From assembly GCA_965249045.1 (NCBI GenBank), contig OZ252213.1:1798001-1862000 (forward strand): 64,000 bases of DNA, read 5' to 3'. Under the pieces are notes generated by a model that ran no database searches, was not told the DNA's origin, and saw only the letters and a program-made list of their open reading frames with translations. Each line of letters starts with the position of its first letter. Within the stretch, counting starts at the first letter, position 1. This DNA comes from Nemesobacter sp965249045 (GTDB lineage: Bacteria > Desulfobacterota_D > UBA1144 > Nemesobacterales > Nemesobacteraceae). A program made the position numbers and the translations under genes. Shown here one piece after another: positions 14,987 through 24,503 of the stretch.

Positions 14987-16570
14987 ATGAAAAGAATCCG
15001 GATGATCAATCTGACCGGAAGCGAGGTCCTCGCCGCCGGATCGGGGATACTTTTTTCCATATCCCTTTTTTCAAACGTTCTCGGAGTACTGGGCTGGGTA
15101 TGCTTTGTACCGCTGCTTGCGGCACTTCAGGGGAAAAGCGCTCCGCAGTCACTTCGACTGGGCATGATATCGGGAACATTCATGAATCTTGTCTCGCTTT
15201 ACTGGCTCGTCGGAACCCTGACCAGATTCGGAGAATTACCTCTGGTCGCGAGCATGGCGGTCGTATTTGTTTTCTGTATCTACTCATCGCTTCAGTTCGG
15301 AATTTTCACCTGGTATATCTCAAGGCTTGGACTCTGCCGCGGAAAAAGCGTCGCAAACGCACTTATGATTTCTTTTGCCTGGGTAGTTGCGGAGTTTTTC
15401 TTTCCGGTTCTTTTTCCCTACGGAATAGGAGTCTCCCAAGGCTACTACCCGACGGTAATACAGGTGGTTGACATGCTCGGGGTGAACTTTCTCGGGTTCC
15501 TAATGTTTTTTGCAAACGTATCGATTTTCTACCTTGTCGACGATGTGCGGCAAAAAAGAAAACCTGTACTTGCTCCACCCGCAATCTCGATCGCCGTAAT
15601 CGCAATTGTGCTCGGTTACGGATCTTTCAGGATAAATGAAATAGAGAATTTTCTTGAAGGAAAACCCCGGGTGAAAATCGGAATGGTTCAGGCGAATTTC
15701 GATTACGCGGAAAAAAATCTCGATAATGAACCGGTTATAACGGAAAAACACAGAGAAATGTCACGAGAGTTCGCCGAGGTGGATCTTGTGATCTGGCCGG
15801 AAACGTCGGTTCAGCACTGGTTCCCCAAAGAAGATTCCGTGTACAGAATCGATTACCAAACAGACGTGGTGCCGGCGGGACACGCAGCGCACTTCCTTAT
15901 AGGGGGACTCTCCTTTATCCAGGACCCTGCCCTGCTCGAAGACGGCTGGGACGAAGAAGATAACAGAAAATACAACACGGCTTTTCTCGTCGACCCCCAA
16001 AGCAATATCCTCGCCCACTACAGCAAGACCCGGCTTTTTCTGCTGGGCGAATATTTCCCCTGGATAAATGAGGAGCTTAGGTTTTTAAAAAGGGTCTTTC
16101 CCATGATTGGAGACCTCACCCCGGGAGAGGGACCCAGGATGCTTGAGGTTCCCGCAAAGAACATAAAAATAGGACCCCTTATATGTTATGAGGACATAAT
16201 GGCGGAGCTTTCGAGGAACTACGTGAAAATGGGGGCTAACTTGCTCGTAAACCTTACCAATGACGCGTGGTTCGGGAGAAGCATAGCTCCATATCAGCAC
16301 CTGCTCCTTTCAATTCCAAGGGCGGTTGAAACGCGTCGCTACCTAGTAAGATCAACAAACAGCGGTATAAGCGCAATAGTATCTCCGACCGGAGAGATCG
16401 AGGCCCGCACGGGCATATTCACCACAGAGAATCTGAAAGGAGAAGTAGTTTTGATTGATTCGATTGAAACTCTCTACGCGAGGGTAGGAGATATCTTTGC
16501 GTGGATAGCCCTTGCGATAACGATTCTTTTCGCCGTGAAAAACTACCTAGGAAGAAAATATGCCGACTAA
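14987..16570 (+). CDS. lnt: Apolipoprotein N-acyltransferase
   Basis: Transfers the third acyl chain to the N-terminal cysteine of lipoproteins. Five to six N-terminal membrane segments are followed by a nitrilase-like periplasmic domain. The catalytic triad candidates are Glu in LVIWPETSVQHW, Lys in the SKTRLFLLGEYFPW stretch and Cys in IGPLICYED; NLTNDAWFG and RYLVRSTNSGISA are also family hallmarks. Start ATG 14987 gives 527 residues; an upstream ATG at 14912 overlaps lgt. The 3' end overlaps convergent hisC by 24 bases. Confidence 0.94.
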   Translation: MKRIRMINLTGSEVLAAGSGILFSISLFSNVLGVLGWVCFVPLLAALQGKSAPQSLRLGMISGTFMNLVSLYWLVGTLTRFGELPLVASMAVVFVFCIYSSLQFGIFTWYISRLGLCRGKSVANALMISFAWVVAEFFFPVLFPYGIGVSQGYYPTVIQVVDMLGVNFLGFLMFFANVSIFYLVDDVRQKRKPVLAPPAISIAVIAIVLGYGSFRINEIENFLEGKPRVKIGMVQANFDYAEKNLDNEPVITEKHREMSREFAEVDLVIWPETSVQHWFPKEDSVYRIDYQTDVVPAGHAAHFLIGGLSFIQDPALLEDGWDEEDNRKYNTAFLVDPQSNILAHYSKTRLFLLGEYFPWINEELRFLKRVFPMIGDLTPGEGPRMLEVPAKNIKIGPLICYEDIMAELSRNYVKMGANLLVNLTNDAWFGRSIAPYQHLLLSIPRAVETRRYLVRSTNSGISAIVSPTGEIEARTGIFTTENLKGEVVLIDSIETLYARVGDIFAWIALAITILFAVKNYLGRKYAD

Positions 16571-17620
16571 GGCTTCGGTGAGCCTGTCGTTTTCCTCCCT
16601 CGTTCCAACCGTGATCCTAAGGCAGTCGCCAAGGCGTCCCTTTCCTTCGAAGCGGCGGACCAAAATATCGCTTTTAACCAGCTCCGTGAAAAGAAAGTCC
16701 GCATCCTGAACCCGGACCAGAAAGAAATTCGCGTCGGTCGGATAAATATGAAGGTCGTCAATCTTGCCGAGCGCGCCACGAAGCCTTTCCCTTTCGCTTA
16801 ATATAAGCTCTATTTTCCGCTCAATAATCTCAGAATGCTCAAGCGCAAAAGACATTATCCGCTGGCTAAGAGAATTTATGTTGTAGGGCAGACGTGCCTT
16901 GTTCACCTCGGTTGCGATCTGCGGTCGCGCAAAGAGCATTCCGAGCCTAGCCCCCGCAAATCCTATTTTGGACATCGTTCTCAGTACCAGAAGGTTTTCA
17001 TATTTTTCTATATGGGGAACGTAGCTTTTTTTCGAAAAATCACAGTAGGCCTCGTCGACCACCACCGCACCTGCGCTTGTCTCCAAGATTTCAAGCACTT
17101 TTTCCTCTGAAAAAGAGTTTCCCGTAGGATTGTTCGGGTTTGCGAGAAAAAGGATGTCAGGATCCTCCGCGCGGATCATCTCCAAGGTCGGTTCGAGATC
17201 TATATCAAAGTTCTCATCAAGCTCTACCTCTCTTACTTCCTTGCCTAGGATAAGCGAAGTGATCCTGTACATTGAGAAAGTCGGAGACGGTACGAGAACA
17301 CAACCGCTTTTCCCCCCAAACACCTCGATGATCATCTGGATGATCTCGTCTGAGCCGTTGCCAAGCAATATACCGTCAGTGGGAAAACCAACTGTGCGGG
17401 AAAGGGCGGATCTTACACCGAGGGCCTCAGGATCCGGGTAACGGTTTACGGGAAGCTCCGCCAGCCGCTCGGAAAGCAGGAGCTTCTCTTCGCCCTCAAG
17501 GTCGTAAGGACTTTCGTTTCCGTCAAGCTTCACGGCACACTCGATCCTCGGTACCGAGTAAGGAGATATGGACCTTACGTTTTTCGAAACCCTGCTTTTA
17601 ATTGAACTGCTGTCAGACAC
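16547..17620 (-). CDS. hisC: Histidinol-phosphate aminotransferase
   Basis: PLP enzyme of histidine synthesis, converting imidazole-acetol phosphate to histidinol phosphate. The 357 residues show KLDGNESPYD, LLGNGSDEII, FLANPNNPTGN, VVDEAYCDF and the PLP-lysine segment RTMSKIGFAGARLG of fold-type I aminotransferases. The start is GTG at 17620 with GGAGA upstream. hisD lies 36 bases upstream on the same strand; the 3' end overlaps lnt tail to tail. Confidence 0.95.
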   Translation of the reverse strand: MSDSSSIKSRVSKNVRSISPYSVPRIECAVKLDGNESPYDLEGEEKLLLSERLAELPVNRYPDPEALGVRSALSRTVGFPTDGILLGNGSDEIIQMIIEVFGGKSGCVLVPSPTFSMYRITSLILGKEVREVELDENFDIDLEPTLEMIRAEDPDILFLANPNNPTGNSFSEEKVLEILETSAGAVVVDEAYCDFSKKSYVPHIEKYENLLVLRTMSKIGFAGARLGMLFARPQIATEVNKARLPYNINSLSQRIMSFALEHSEIIERKIELILSERERLRGALGKIDDLHIYPTDANFFLVRVQDADFLFTELVKSDILVRRFEGKGRLGDCLRITVGTREENDRLTEALVGIFSS

Positions 17621-17656
17621 TGGCGTCTCCTGATTTAAGTCCGGATATCAGCATTC

Positions 17657-18949
17657 TCAGGAATCCTCGATTCGCCTTTTTACCGAAAACGCGTGGCCCG
17701 AAAGCCCCTCGGCGTGGGCAAGGTTCATAACGGTGGCACCAAGAGATGAAAAACCTTTTCTGGACATCGATATGGTGCTCGGCATTCTCAAGAAATCGTA
17801 AACGCTAAGGGGAGAGGAAAACCTCGCCGCTCCCCCCGTGGGAAGCACATGACTCGGACCCGATACGTAATCGCCGAAAGGCTCGGTTGAAAGCGACCCT
17901 AAAAAAATGGCTCCCGCGTGCTTTATGCTTTTGAGAAGAGATTTGGGGGATCGCACGCAGAGTTCAAGATGCTCAGGAGCAACCGCGTTTGAAAGCGCCA
18001 CGGCCTGCTCCATGTTCTCAGTCACGTAGATTCTTCCGTTGTTGGAGACCGCGGCGCCCGCGATTTCTTCCCTGTCAAGTTGTTTTAGCTGCGAGAGCAG
18101 TTCCTTTTTCACCTCTCTCGCGTAATCGTAGCTGGTGGTTGCTAAAATCGGGATTGACATCTCGTCATGCTCGGCCTGGGCAAGCAGGTCCGAAGCCACC
18201 CACCCCGGGGGACATGAACCGTCGGCAATAATCAGAACCTCGGTCGGCCCTGCCAGCATGTCAATATCGCAGAAGCCGTAAACCAGTTTTTTCGCTATCG
18301 TAACGTAGATGTTTCCCGGACCCACGATCTTATCCACTTTCGGTATGCTTCTGGTCCCAAAGGCCATGGCCGCTATGGCATGGGCCCCGCCGATTTTATA
18401 GACATTGCTCACCCCGGCGATCTCGCACGCCAAAAGAACCTCGGGATTTACCCGTTCCCCGGAACACGGCGTGACGACGCTTATCTCGCCCGATCCCGCA
18501 ATCTGCGCCGGTATGGCGGTCATAAGCACGGTTGAAGGATACGAGGCCTTTCCGCCCGGAACATAGATCCCTACCTTCTCAATAGGTCTTATCAGCCAGC
18601 CAAGCTCGTTTCCGAGCGCATCCTTGTAGGTCTTGGCCTTCGGAAGCTTTTTTCTCTGGTAGGAGCGAACCCGCGAGGCGGCTTTCTTAAGATCCTTTAC
18701 AATGCCTGGTGCGACGGCGGTTGCCGCCTCTTTGAACTCACGATCGGAAACCTTTACGTTTTTCGCGCTTACATGCGGTCCGTCAAATTTTTTCGCGTAC
18801 CGGAAAAGCGCCGAGTCTCCACGCGTTCTGACATCTTCTACAATTCTTTCCGTCTGCGAAACAAGCTCGGGGTCAAAGTGGGAAGCCGATTTTTCTATTT
18901 CCCTAGACCTTCTTTCCAGATTTTTCGAATTGATCCTTATAACCTTCAT
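17657..18949 (-). CDS. hisD: Histidinol dehydrogenase
   Basis: Zinc enzyme performing the last two oxidations of histidine synthesis. 430 residues, typical length. Seen: RPIEKVGIYVPGGKASYPSTVLM, KIGGAHAIAAMAFGT, KIVGPGNIYVTIAKK, DMLAGPTEVLIIAD, LLAQAEHDE with zinc-ligand residues and APEHLEL. The next gene upstream is the HPr gene (67-base gap) and the next downstream is hisC. No hisG, as is often found with hisD, is visible. Confidence 0.97.
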   Translation of the reverse strand: MKVIRINSKNLERRSREIEKSASHFDPELVSQTERIVEDVRTRGDSALFRYAKKFDGPHVSAKNVKVSDREFKEAATAVAPGIVKDLKKAASRVRSYQRKKLPKAKTYKDALGNELGWLIRPIEKVGIYVPGGKASYPSTVLMTAIPAQIAGSGEISVVTPCSGERVNPEVLLACEIAGVSNVYKIGGAHAIAAMAFGTRSIPKVDKIVGPGNIYVTIAKKLVYGFCDIDMLAGPTEVLIIADGSCPPGWVASDLLAQAEHDEMSIPILATTSYDYAREVKKELLSQLKQLDREEIAGAAVSNNGRIYVTENMEQAVALSNAVAPEHLELCVRSPKSLLKSIKHAGAIFLGSLSTEPFGDYVSGPSHVLPTGGAARFSSPLSVYDFLRMPSTISMSRKGFSSLGATVMNLAHAEGLSGHAFSVKRRIEDS

Positions 18950-19016
18950 GGCCGTAACCGCGTTTTCCTCTTAAAAACCGGGGTTGATTTTATCCTGTTT
19001 GCAAAATGCCGCGAAC

Positions 19017-19310
19017 TCAGTTCTCCGGATCGATTCCTTCTCCAAAGCCGCTTTCAATCAAACTGGAGACTTCCTCCATGGCAAGCTCCGAATCTTCTCC
19101 CTCTATCGTAACGGCAACTTCCGTACCGTAAATAGCGGCAAGGGACAAAACACCTAGTATGCTTTTCCCGTCTATCTCGAAGCTGTCTTTCCTTATCATT
19201 ATACTGGAAGTGAACCTGCTGGTCAGGGCAACCAGAACCGCGGCTGCTCTGGCGTGAAGACCCAGCCGGTTTTTTATTACAAAGTTTCTTACAAGCGGGT
19301 TTTGCGACAA
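19017..19310 (-). CDS. ptsH: HPr-like phosphocarrier protein
   Basis: A 97-residue HPr. The phosphorylatable His is His19 in NRLGLHARAAA, and the regulatory serine is Ser50 in IDGKSILGVLSLAA, both in the classical positions. HPr accepts phosphate from enzyme I and, in lineages with HPr kinase, is also modified at the serine. Start is TTG with GGAG about 12 bases upstream, only 7 bases after the stop of the LolB-like gene. Neither enzyme I nor EIIA is in the window; the position between an envelope lipoprotein and hisD suggests a regulatory use. Confidence 0.9.
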   Translation of the reverse strand: MSQNPLVRNFVIKNRLGLHARAAAVLVALTSRFTSSIMIRKDSFEIDGKSILGVLSLAAIYGTEVAVTIEGEDSELAMEEVSSLIESGFGEGIDPEN

Positions 19311-19317
19311 TTCAACG

Positions 19318-20064
19318 TTACTCCGTCGGCCGGAACAAAGAAATATCCGCCTTTGAGTTTACCCGTAAATTTTCATCATAATTCACGCTGAGACTGTAAT
19401 CAGCGGTTTCAAACAGCAGCTTTCTCGGAAAATAAGTATCCGGGGCAATCCGTTTCGGCAGGGAGAATTCGATTTTAGCCTTCTGTCCGTCGGCAAGCGT
19501 GCCCTCAACTCTGGTTATAAAGTTTCTCCGTGGATCAACCGTGACCCGAACGGGCGTCTTTCCTGAAAACACGAAAGTTATCTCCCCTCCACTTTCCCCC
19601 ACCCGCACAGAATAATCCTTCTTGGGAATGGCAACCGGAGATCCCCCGAGCAAAAAGTTAATAACGTCCTCAACGCCAAGTTGAGGCGGAAGTCCAGGAT
19701 AAAGATAGGAAAGCCTGAAATCCTCCGCGTTTTCAAAAACCAACTCTTCCCAGTTGGTTTTCATCCTCACGCTTTTCCCGTCAGAAACTACCCTTGCGAG
19801 CATCTCGCCGAAAGGAGCGAAAACGGCAATTCTCAGAAACTCCGGGCGGACAACAGTGGCTACCTGATCAAAAACAATTTTCGCCTGCGGGGATTTTATC
19901 GACACCCTAGCCCTGGCTTTTATTGAAGTAAAACCCTGCTGGGTCTGTTTTGCCTTCGCCAATATGGCGGAAAAATCCGGGTGTTCAGCAACTGTCGATG
20001 GGAATTTGCCGGCGCAGGAGAAAAGTAGAAAAACAAGCAGAATAAAAACGCAACTATGCCTCAT
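19318..20064 (-). CDS. LolB/LolA-like lipoprotein
   Basis: About 248 residues beginning with a lipoprotein signal peptide (FILLVFLLFSCAG; lipobox LFSC). The body is mostly beta (KARARVSIKSPQAKIVFDQVATVVRPEFLRIAVFAPFGE, VRMKTNWEELVFE, VRVTVDPRRNFITRVEGTL), as in the half-barrel LolA/LolB/DUF4292 fold that carries lipoproteins or lipids across the periplasm. GTG 20067 or ATG 20064 may be the start; it overlaps the end of the TPR lipoprotein gene by about a dozen bases. The pairing of TPR lipoprotein and LolB-like lipoprotein suggests one envelope function. Confidence 0.72.
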   Translation of the reverse strand: MRHSCVFILLVFLLFSCAGKFPSTVAEHPDFSAILAKAKQTQQGFTSIKARARVSIKSPQAKIVFDQVATVVRPEFLRIAVFAPFGEMLARVVSDGKSVRMKTNWEELVFENAEDFRLSYLYPGLPPQLGVEDVINFLLGGSPVAIPKKDYSVRVGESGGEITFVFSGKTPVRVTVDPRRNFITRVEGTLADGQKAKIEFSLPKRIAPDTYFPRKLLFETADYSLSVNYDENLRVNSKADISLFRPTE

Positions 20065-21808
20065 CACGTCCGAATTCCTTTAGCTTCTCTTGGAGTCTCG
20101 CGCGTACTTTTTTATCTTCAACCGTAAAAAGCTTCTGTGAATCTAAAAGTTCAAGGGCCTTTGCATAATTTTCCGCCGCAAGTTCTCTTTTGCCGAGTTT
20201 TTCGTACGCGTCGCCCACATGCTCTAAAATGGCCGGGGCGGGCGGGGGAATCTCCGAGGCGCGAAGCAGGTACTCAAGGGCTTTGGTGAAGTCCCCCCTC
20301 TGGTAGTAAACCCACCCTAGACTATCAATTATATAACTCCGCTCTGGAGCAAGTTCCAGAGCCTTGTTTATAAGCTGCTCGGCGTAATCAAGTTTTTCTC
20401 CACGCTCGGCGTAGGTATACCCTATAAAATTCATGGCATCGAAATTCTCCGGATTCCTGCTCATTATATCCCCCATTACCGAAAGCGCTTCCGATATACG
20501 GTCGCTGTAGTAATAGGAAACGGCAAGCGAATAGAGAACGGATTCGTCGTTGGGATGCTTTTCAAGATACCCGCCGTACAAAGAGACTGAATCCTCCTGC
20601 CTTCCCTGCCTTCCGTAGAGTTCCCCCAGAGAATTTACGACCTTGGGGTTATACGGATCTTTTTCGTAAAGTGTTTTCAGTATCTCAGTCGCTTTTTGGG
20701 CTGAACCCTCAAGTTCGTGTATATAGGCTCGGTGGACGGTTGCGTCTACATGAAAATCAGAGCTTTCGGGTATTGAATCGAGAAGCTTCCTTGATTGAGA
20801 ATACCGTTCGAGCTTAGTGTGGGCAACGGCGGAGTAATATTTTGCCCCGAAATGCGCCGGTAACCGCTCTAGGACCCGTTCTAGTTTTCTGACCGCTTCC
20901 TCATAACTACCTCTTTCAAGGTGCAAGAGACCTATTCTGAATTTGATCTCGGGATTCTCCGGATCCGCGGCCTCCGCATTGCGGTACTGCCCGATGGCCT
21001 CTTTGAATCTGCGGTGGCGGTAGAGCATGTTCCCATAGGAAATGAAAACTTCGCGATAAGGAGCAAATTTCCTGATTGCAGACTCGTACTGTTCTATCGC
21101 TTCTTCAATTCTTTTCGCTTTCTCAAGAGTTTCCACGAGCCCGACAAACGCCGGATAGTAAGTCCGCTGAATTTCAAGCGCTCTTTTGTAGTGCTTTACC
21201 GCGGCGTCGAGATCGTTTCTTCTGACAGAGATACTTCCGAGGTAGAAGTGACCCATGGTATTGGTTGGACTTATTGAAAGGCTTTTTTCGGCGTATTGTT
21301 CTGCCTTATCAAGATTGCCGGAATACAATTCACTTGCGCAAAGAAGCAGGTAAGTTTCCTTATCCCCGGGATCGATCTCAGCCGCCTTAAGCAGGAACTT
21401 TTTTCCCCTATTCTTCATTGTTTCATCAGGGTATGCGAGGTAGATGCGGGCAAGATCCCTGTAAGCCGGAGAATTTGACGGATCAAGGACGATGGATTGC
21501 GTGAACTTGGTGACGGCATTCTCACGCATGTTAAGGATCATGTAGATTAAACCGAGGCGGTATTTTATTTCAGAAGAACGGGGGTCGATCTGTTCTGCCT
21601 TTTTAAGATTCTCTACCGCGCGCGGCAGATCTCCCTCTTCGAGATAAAATCTTGAAAGCGCGAAATAATAATAGGCATCCTCCTGGTCGCCGCTCTCAGG
21701 GCTCCGGTCAGGGTTAACGGAAAGTCCCACACCGCTGCAGGAAAGACAAAAAAACAGAAAAAAAAGAAGGAAAAGCTTTTTTTCAGGAAATTTCTTCAAG
21801 CCACACAC
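20054..21808 (-). CDS. TPR-repeat lipoprotein, 584 aa
   Basis: The N-terminus KKLFLLFFLFFCLSCSG carries a lipobox (CLSC), so the protein is anchored in the envelope facing the periplasm. The rest is a solenoid of about fourteen tetratricopeptide repeats from residue 45 to the C-terminus (such as AYYYFALSRFYLEEGDLPRAVENLKKAEQIDP and SYIIDSLGWVYYQRGDFTKALEYL). Such proteins are scaffolds for exopolysaccharide, secretion or outer-membrane assembly complexes; the partner here is unknown. Start is GTG. It heads the run TPR - LolB-like - HPr - hisD - hisC. Confidence 0.85.
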   Translation of the reverse strand: MCGLKKFPEKKLFLLFFLFFCLSCSGVGLSVNPDRSPESGDQEDAYYYFALSRFYLEEGDLPRAVENLKKAEQIDPRSSEIKYRLGLIYMILNMRENAVTKFTQSIVLDPSNSPAYRDLARIYLAYPDETMKNRGKKFLLKAAEIDPGDKETYLLLCASELYSGNLDKAEQYAEKSLSISPTNTMGHFYLGSISVRRNDLDAAVKHYKRALEIQRTYYPAFVGLVETLEKAKRIEEAIEQYESAIRKFAPYREVFISYGNMLYRHRRFKEAIGQYRNAEAADPENPEIKFRIGLLHLERGSYEEAVRKLERVLERLPAHFGAKYYSAVAHTKLERYSQSRKLLDSIPESSDFHVDATVHRAYIHELEGSAQKATEILKTLYEKDPYNPKVVNSLGELYGRQGRQEDSVSLYGGYLEKHPNDESVLYSLAVSYYYSDRISEALSVMGDIMSRNPENFDAMNFIGYTYAERGEKLDYAEQLINKALELAPERSYIIDSLGWVYYQRGDFTKALEYLLRASEIPPPAPAILEHVGDAYEKLGKRELAAENYAKALELLDSQKLFTVEDKKVRARLQEKLKEFGRDEA

Positions 21809-21986
21809 CTAAGCACATATCAATCTTCGGTTCCGAAACCCCGGTGCGTACTAGCCACGAAAGGGAAAACCGCAGACATACCACCGGGCAAGACCTTCTC
21901 AAACAGGATAACAAAAATGGATCAAAATACACAGCAAAGGAAAACAACACCGCCTGCTTCTGCGCAACGAGTTAACCGGACAACTT

Positions 21987-22164
21987 AATTGAGACTGTGA
22001 AAGTATTCGGAGAAAGCAATTTCTTTGGCAACAAGTTGTCTGAAAATTCCTCCAGAATGCTCGATTTAGGGTTGTTTCGGCATTTTCGAGGTGATTTTTG
22101 ACTATCAACTAGCTATTTTGGCATGTTAACGGTGCTGCCAAATAATATTTTCACAGTCTCAATT
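21987..22164. mobile_element. MITE-like element with 21-bp terminal inverted repeats, 178 bp
   Basis: The left end AATTGAGACTGTGAAAGTATT (21987-22007 region) is inverted at 22144-22164 with 20 of 21 bases matching. No ORF lies inside. A diverged copy of its left 50 bases recurs in direct orientation at 24419-24470. Short length, terminal inverted repeats and multiple copies fit a non-autonomous transposon remnant. The gene-free stretch 21809-22252 holds this element and nothing else I recognise. Confidence 0.72.
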
Positions 22165-22252
22165 GACTCCCTACACCCCGCAACTGGAGCTTGACGGGGA
22201 GATTTATATTTGATACCATCCGGTCATACCAAATTAACTACGGAGGTTGACA

Positions 22253-23740
22253 ATGAGAGGTCGTGTACGTATTGCTTTCGGACAAAATGAAATGGAGAAT
22301 CCTACTGTTAAAGACCCCGGAATTATAACCTATCCCCCTCATAATTTAGCCTGCCAGGCGGTTTCCAGATGTCTTGCCGCTGCGGTGTTACTGCTGCTGA
22401 CGGTCCTGGCTGTTTCTCCTGAGTCCCTGGCCCAGTCCTCTGACGATGTGCGCGCGGGCGCGACCGATCTCGGGGACATCACCTCGCTCACAGGCCCCCG
22501 TTTTCCCCAGGGCACGCTTGACGGCGAGGGGGACCAGGTGGACTACTACCGGTTTACGCTGACAGCGGCGAACCGGGTCGGCCTCGGCCTGCGCCAGCAG
22601 GACGCGGATGCCGACATGTTCCTTGAAGATTCAGACGGCAACGAGATCTACGACAGCACGGTCTCCGGGACGGACAACGAAGTGATTGCGGGGACGCTGC
22701 TTGCGGGAAACGTACTACGTGCGGGTCGAGTCGCAGGAGACGGGCGTAAACGCGTACGTGTTCCGCTATGGAGTCTCGGTGCCGGATGCTGGCGAGCTGA
22801 CCGCCCCGCAGGAGCAGCAGGGCACCCTTGAGATTGTCTCTGAGCCCGACGTTTATGACACGAGCAGGGGGCAGGGCACCCTCGAGACCGTCTCTGAGCC
22901 CGAAGGAGAGGATTTTCCCGCGGATATGTCCACCAGCGGGCGGGTCATGGTCGGCGGTACTGCCAGGGGCGAGATCGGGAGTGAGTATGACCGCGACTGG
23001 TTTGCGGTGGATCTGGTGGCGGGGCGCACCTACACCATCGATCTGAAGGGCAGCCCGACGGACGACGGCACGCTGAGCGACCCCTTTCTGTACGGCATCC
23101 ACGATCCTCGCGGCACCCGGATTGTGAACACGAGCGACGACGACATGGGAATCGGCCGCAACAGCCGTCGGGCGTTCACGGCGACCGAGACCGGCACCCA
23201 CTACATCGACGCCGGCGCCTTTGTCTTCCGTCAGGGTACCTACGAGGTGGAGGTGTCGGAGGGGCCGCCGATTTGGGTATTCGATGCCATGGCCACCGAG
23301 AGCAGCAGTACCGAGATCGAGATGCTGTTCCGCGTGAGGCTGCAGCGCGTGTCATCGGAGCCGGTGACAGTGGACTATGCGACCGCCGATGGCACGGCAA
23401 AGGCGGGAGAGGACTACACGGCAACATCGGGCACGCTGACCTTCGCGCCGGGCGAGATCGAGAAGACGGTCGCGGTGACCATCATCTACGATACGGTGGA
23501 CGACAGGGGGGAGAAATTCACCCTAGTGCTGAGCAATCCCTCGGGCGGGGCTCTGGGGGACCCGGAGGCAACCGGCACCATCGGTTACCGTTACCGCACA
23601 TGGTGAACATCAACGGCGGCGAGGACAATAACAGCCGGTTGAGTTTTACGCCGACCGAGAGCAACACCTAGTACATCGTGGCCGGTGCCTACGGTTACCG
23701 TACCGGGACCTACGAGCTATCGGTCGATGAAGTGATGTAG
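22253..23740 (+). pseudogene. Secreted PPC/Calx-beta repeat protein, frameshifted and truncated
   Basis: GGAGG precedes ATG 22253; a long signal peptide (AAAVLLLLTVLAVSPESLAQ) opens a secreted protein. First module: a PPC-like domain (VDYYRFTLTAANRVGLGLRQQDADADMFLED). At about 22708 the frame shifts, and homology continues as ETYYVRVESQETG. Second PPC-like module: GEIGSEYDRDWFAVDLVAGRTYTIDLKG up to GTYEVEVSEG. Then a Calx-beta domain (VDYATADGTAKAGEDYTATSGTLTFAPGE). A further shift near 23595 and an in-frame TAG at 23669-23671 interrupt a third PPC end (YIVAGAYGYRTGTYELSVDEVM). The region is much more GC-rich than its neighbours, suggesting transfer followed by decay. Confidence 0.8.
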
Positions 23741-23946
23741 TCAGGGCGATTGCTACATGGCGCGCCCGGATCGTTTCGACCGTGGCCGCATTGAATAGAG
23801 TGCGAACACGGTCGGACCGTGACAGACGAGCGCGGATGCCGATGGCCGCGGCGAGATCTGCGCGGCGCTGGGCGAGGCAGACCGCGCCTTCGGCGTTTTC
23901 CTGGGGTCCCTGAAGCCTCAAAGACAATTGTAAAGCGGAGTTCGCC

Positions 23947-24146
23947 ATGAACAACGATTTCTCCGGTGACATCAATACCACCGGTGCGATTGCTGTTGGG
24001 GGCACGGCTGAGGGCAACATCGAGACAGCGCGCGACCGCGAAGTGAACTTCTAGCCAGTGTGGATTCCGATGGAACTTACTACATCGCCGCCGCTGCCAC
24101 CGGCAGTCAACTCGGGACCTACCAATTGAATATCGAGGAGTTGTAG
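23947..24146 (+). pseudogene. Relic of a PPC-type repeat module
   Basis: MNNDFSGDINTTGAIAVGGT then AEGNIETARDREVNF-stop (24052-24054) is the first half of a PPC module. After a deletion and frame change it resumes as SVDSDGTYYIAAAATG and GTYQLNIEEL-stop at 24144-24146, matching the end of the modules in the preceding pseudogene. About 200 bases of unalignable GC-rich DNA separate the two. It is probably the remnant of a tandem paralogue or of the same long gene. Confidence 0.65.
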
Positions 24147-24418
24147 GCACACCGACTGGCAGAAACGACGCCCGGACGATTGTGCCAGGCGCCGTTGGCC
24201 GCGTTTTTGTCCCTGATGACGGGGTTGCTCGACTACTTCCGCGTCGGGTTTTTTTGGGTCTTACGGAACTTCATGAATGGTTCCACAAGCAGACTGTCTA
24301 TGCCGGGAGAGTCCGCGGCTGTTTTCTTGTAACTATCATCGCAACCCGGTTCAGTTCCACGGGTTCTCTGGCGGAACCGACTGTTATGTCAACAAACAGC
24401 TTTTGCTGATAAATCAAC

Positions 24419-24470
24419 TTGGACCGTGAAAGTATTCAGGGAAAGCAACTTCTTTGGCAACAAATTATCC
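24419..24470 (+). repeat. Diverged partial copy of the 21987-22164 element
   Basis: Reads GACCGTGAAAGTATTCAGGG then AAAGCAACTTCTTTGGCAAC, matching 21991-22040 (ACTGTGAAAGTATTCGGAG, AAAGCAATTTCTTTGGCAAC) with only a few substitutions and the same orientation. The right end is absent. Together the two copies bracket the GC-rich pseudogene block. The remainder of 24147-24503 shows nothing recognisable. Confidence 0.7.
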
Positions 24471-24503
24471 TAAGTGTTAATGATAAAAAATACTGGACAA
24501 TGG

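Noticed and set aside
22554..23201. 215-codon minus-strand ORF in the GC-rich block
   Set aside because: Arg/Pro-rich frame typical of GC-rich antisense; the plus strand carries the PPC modules.
23807..23821. Palindrome CACGGTCGGACCGTG
   Set aside because: A single 15-base palindrome in decaying GC-rich DNA, without copies in the window.
24182..24409. 75-codon ORF after the PPC relic
   Set aside because: No SD, no recognisable domain, and located in decayed DNA between repeats.
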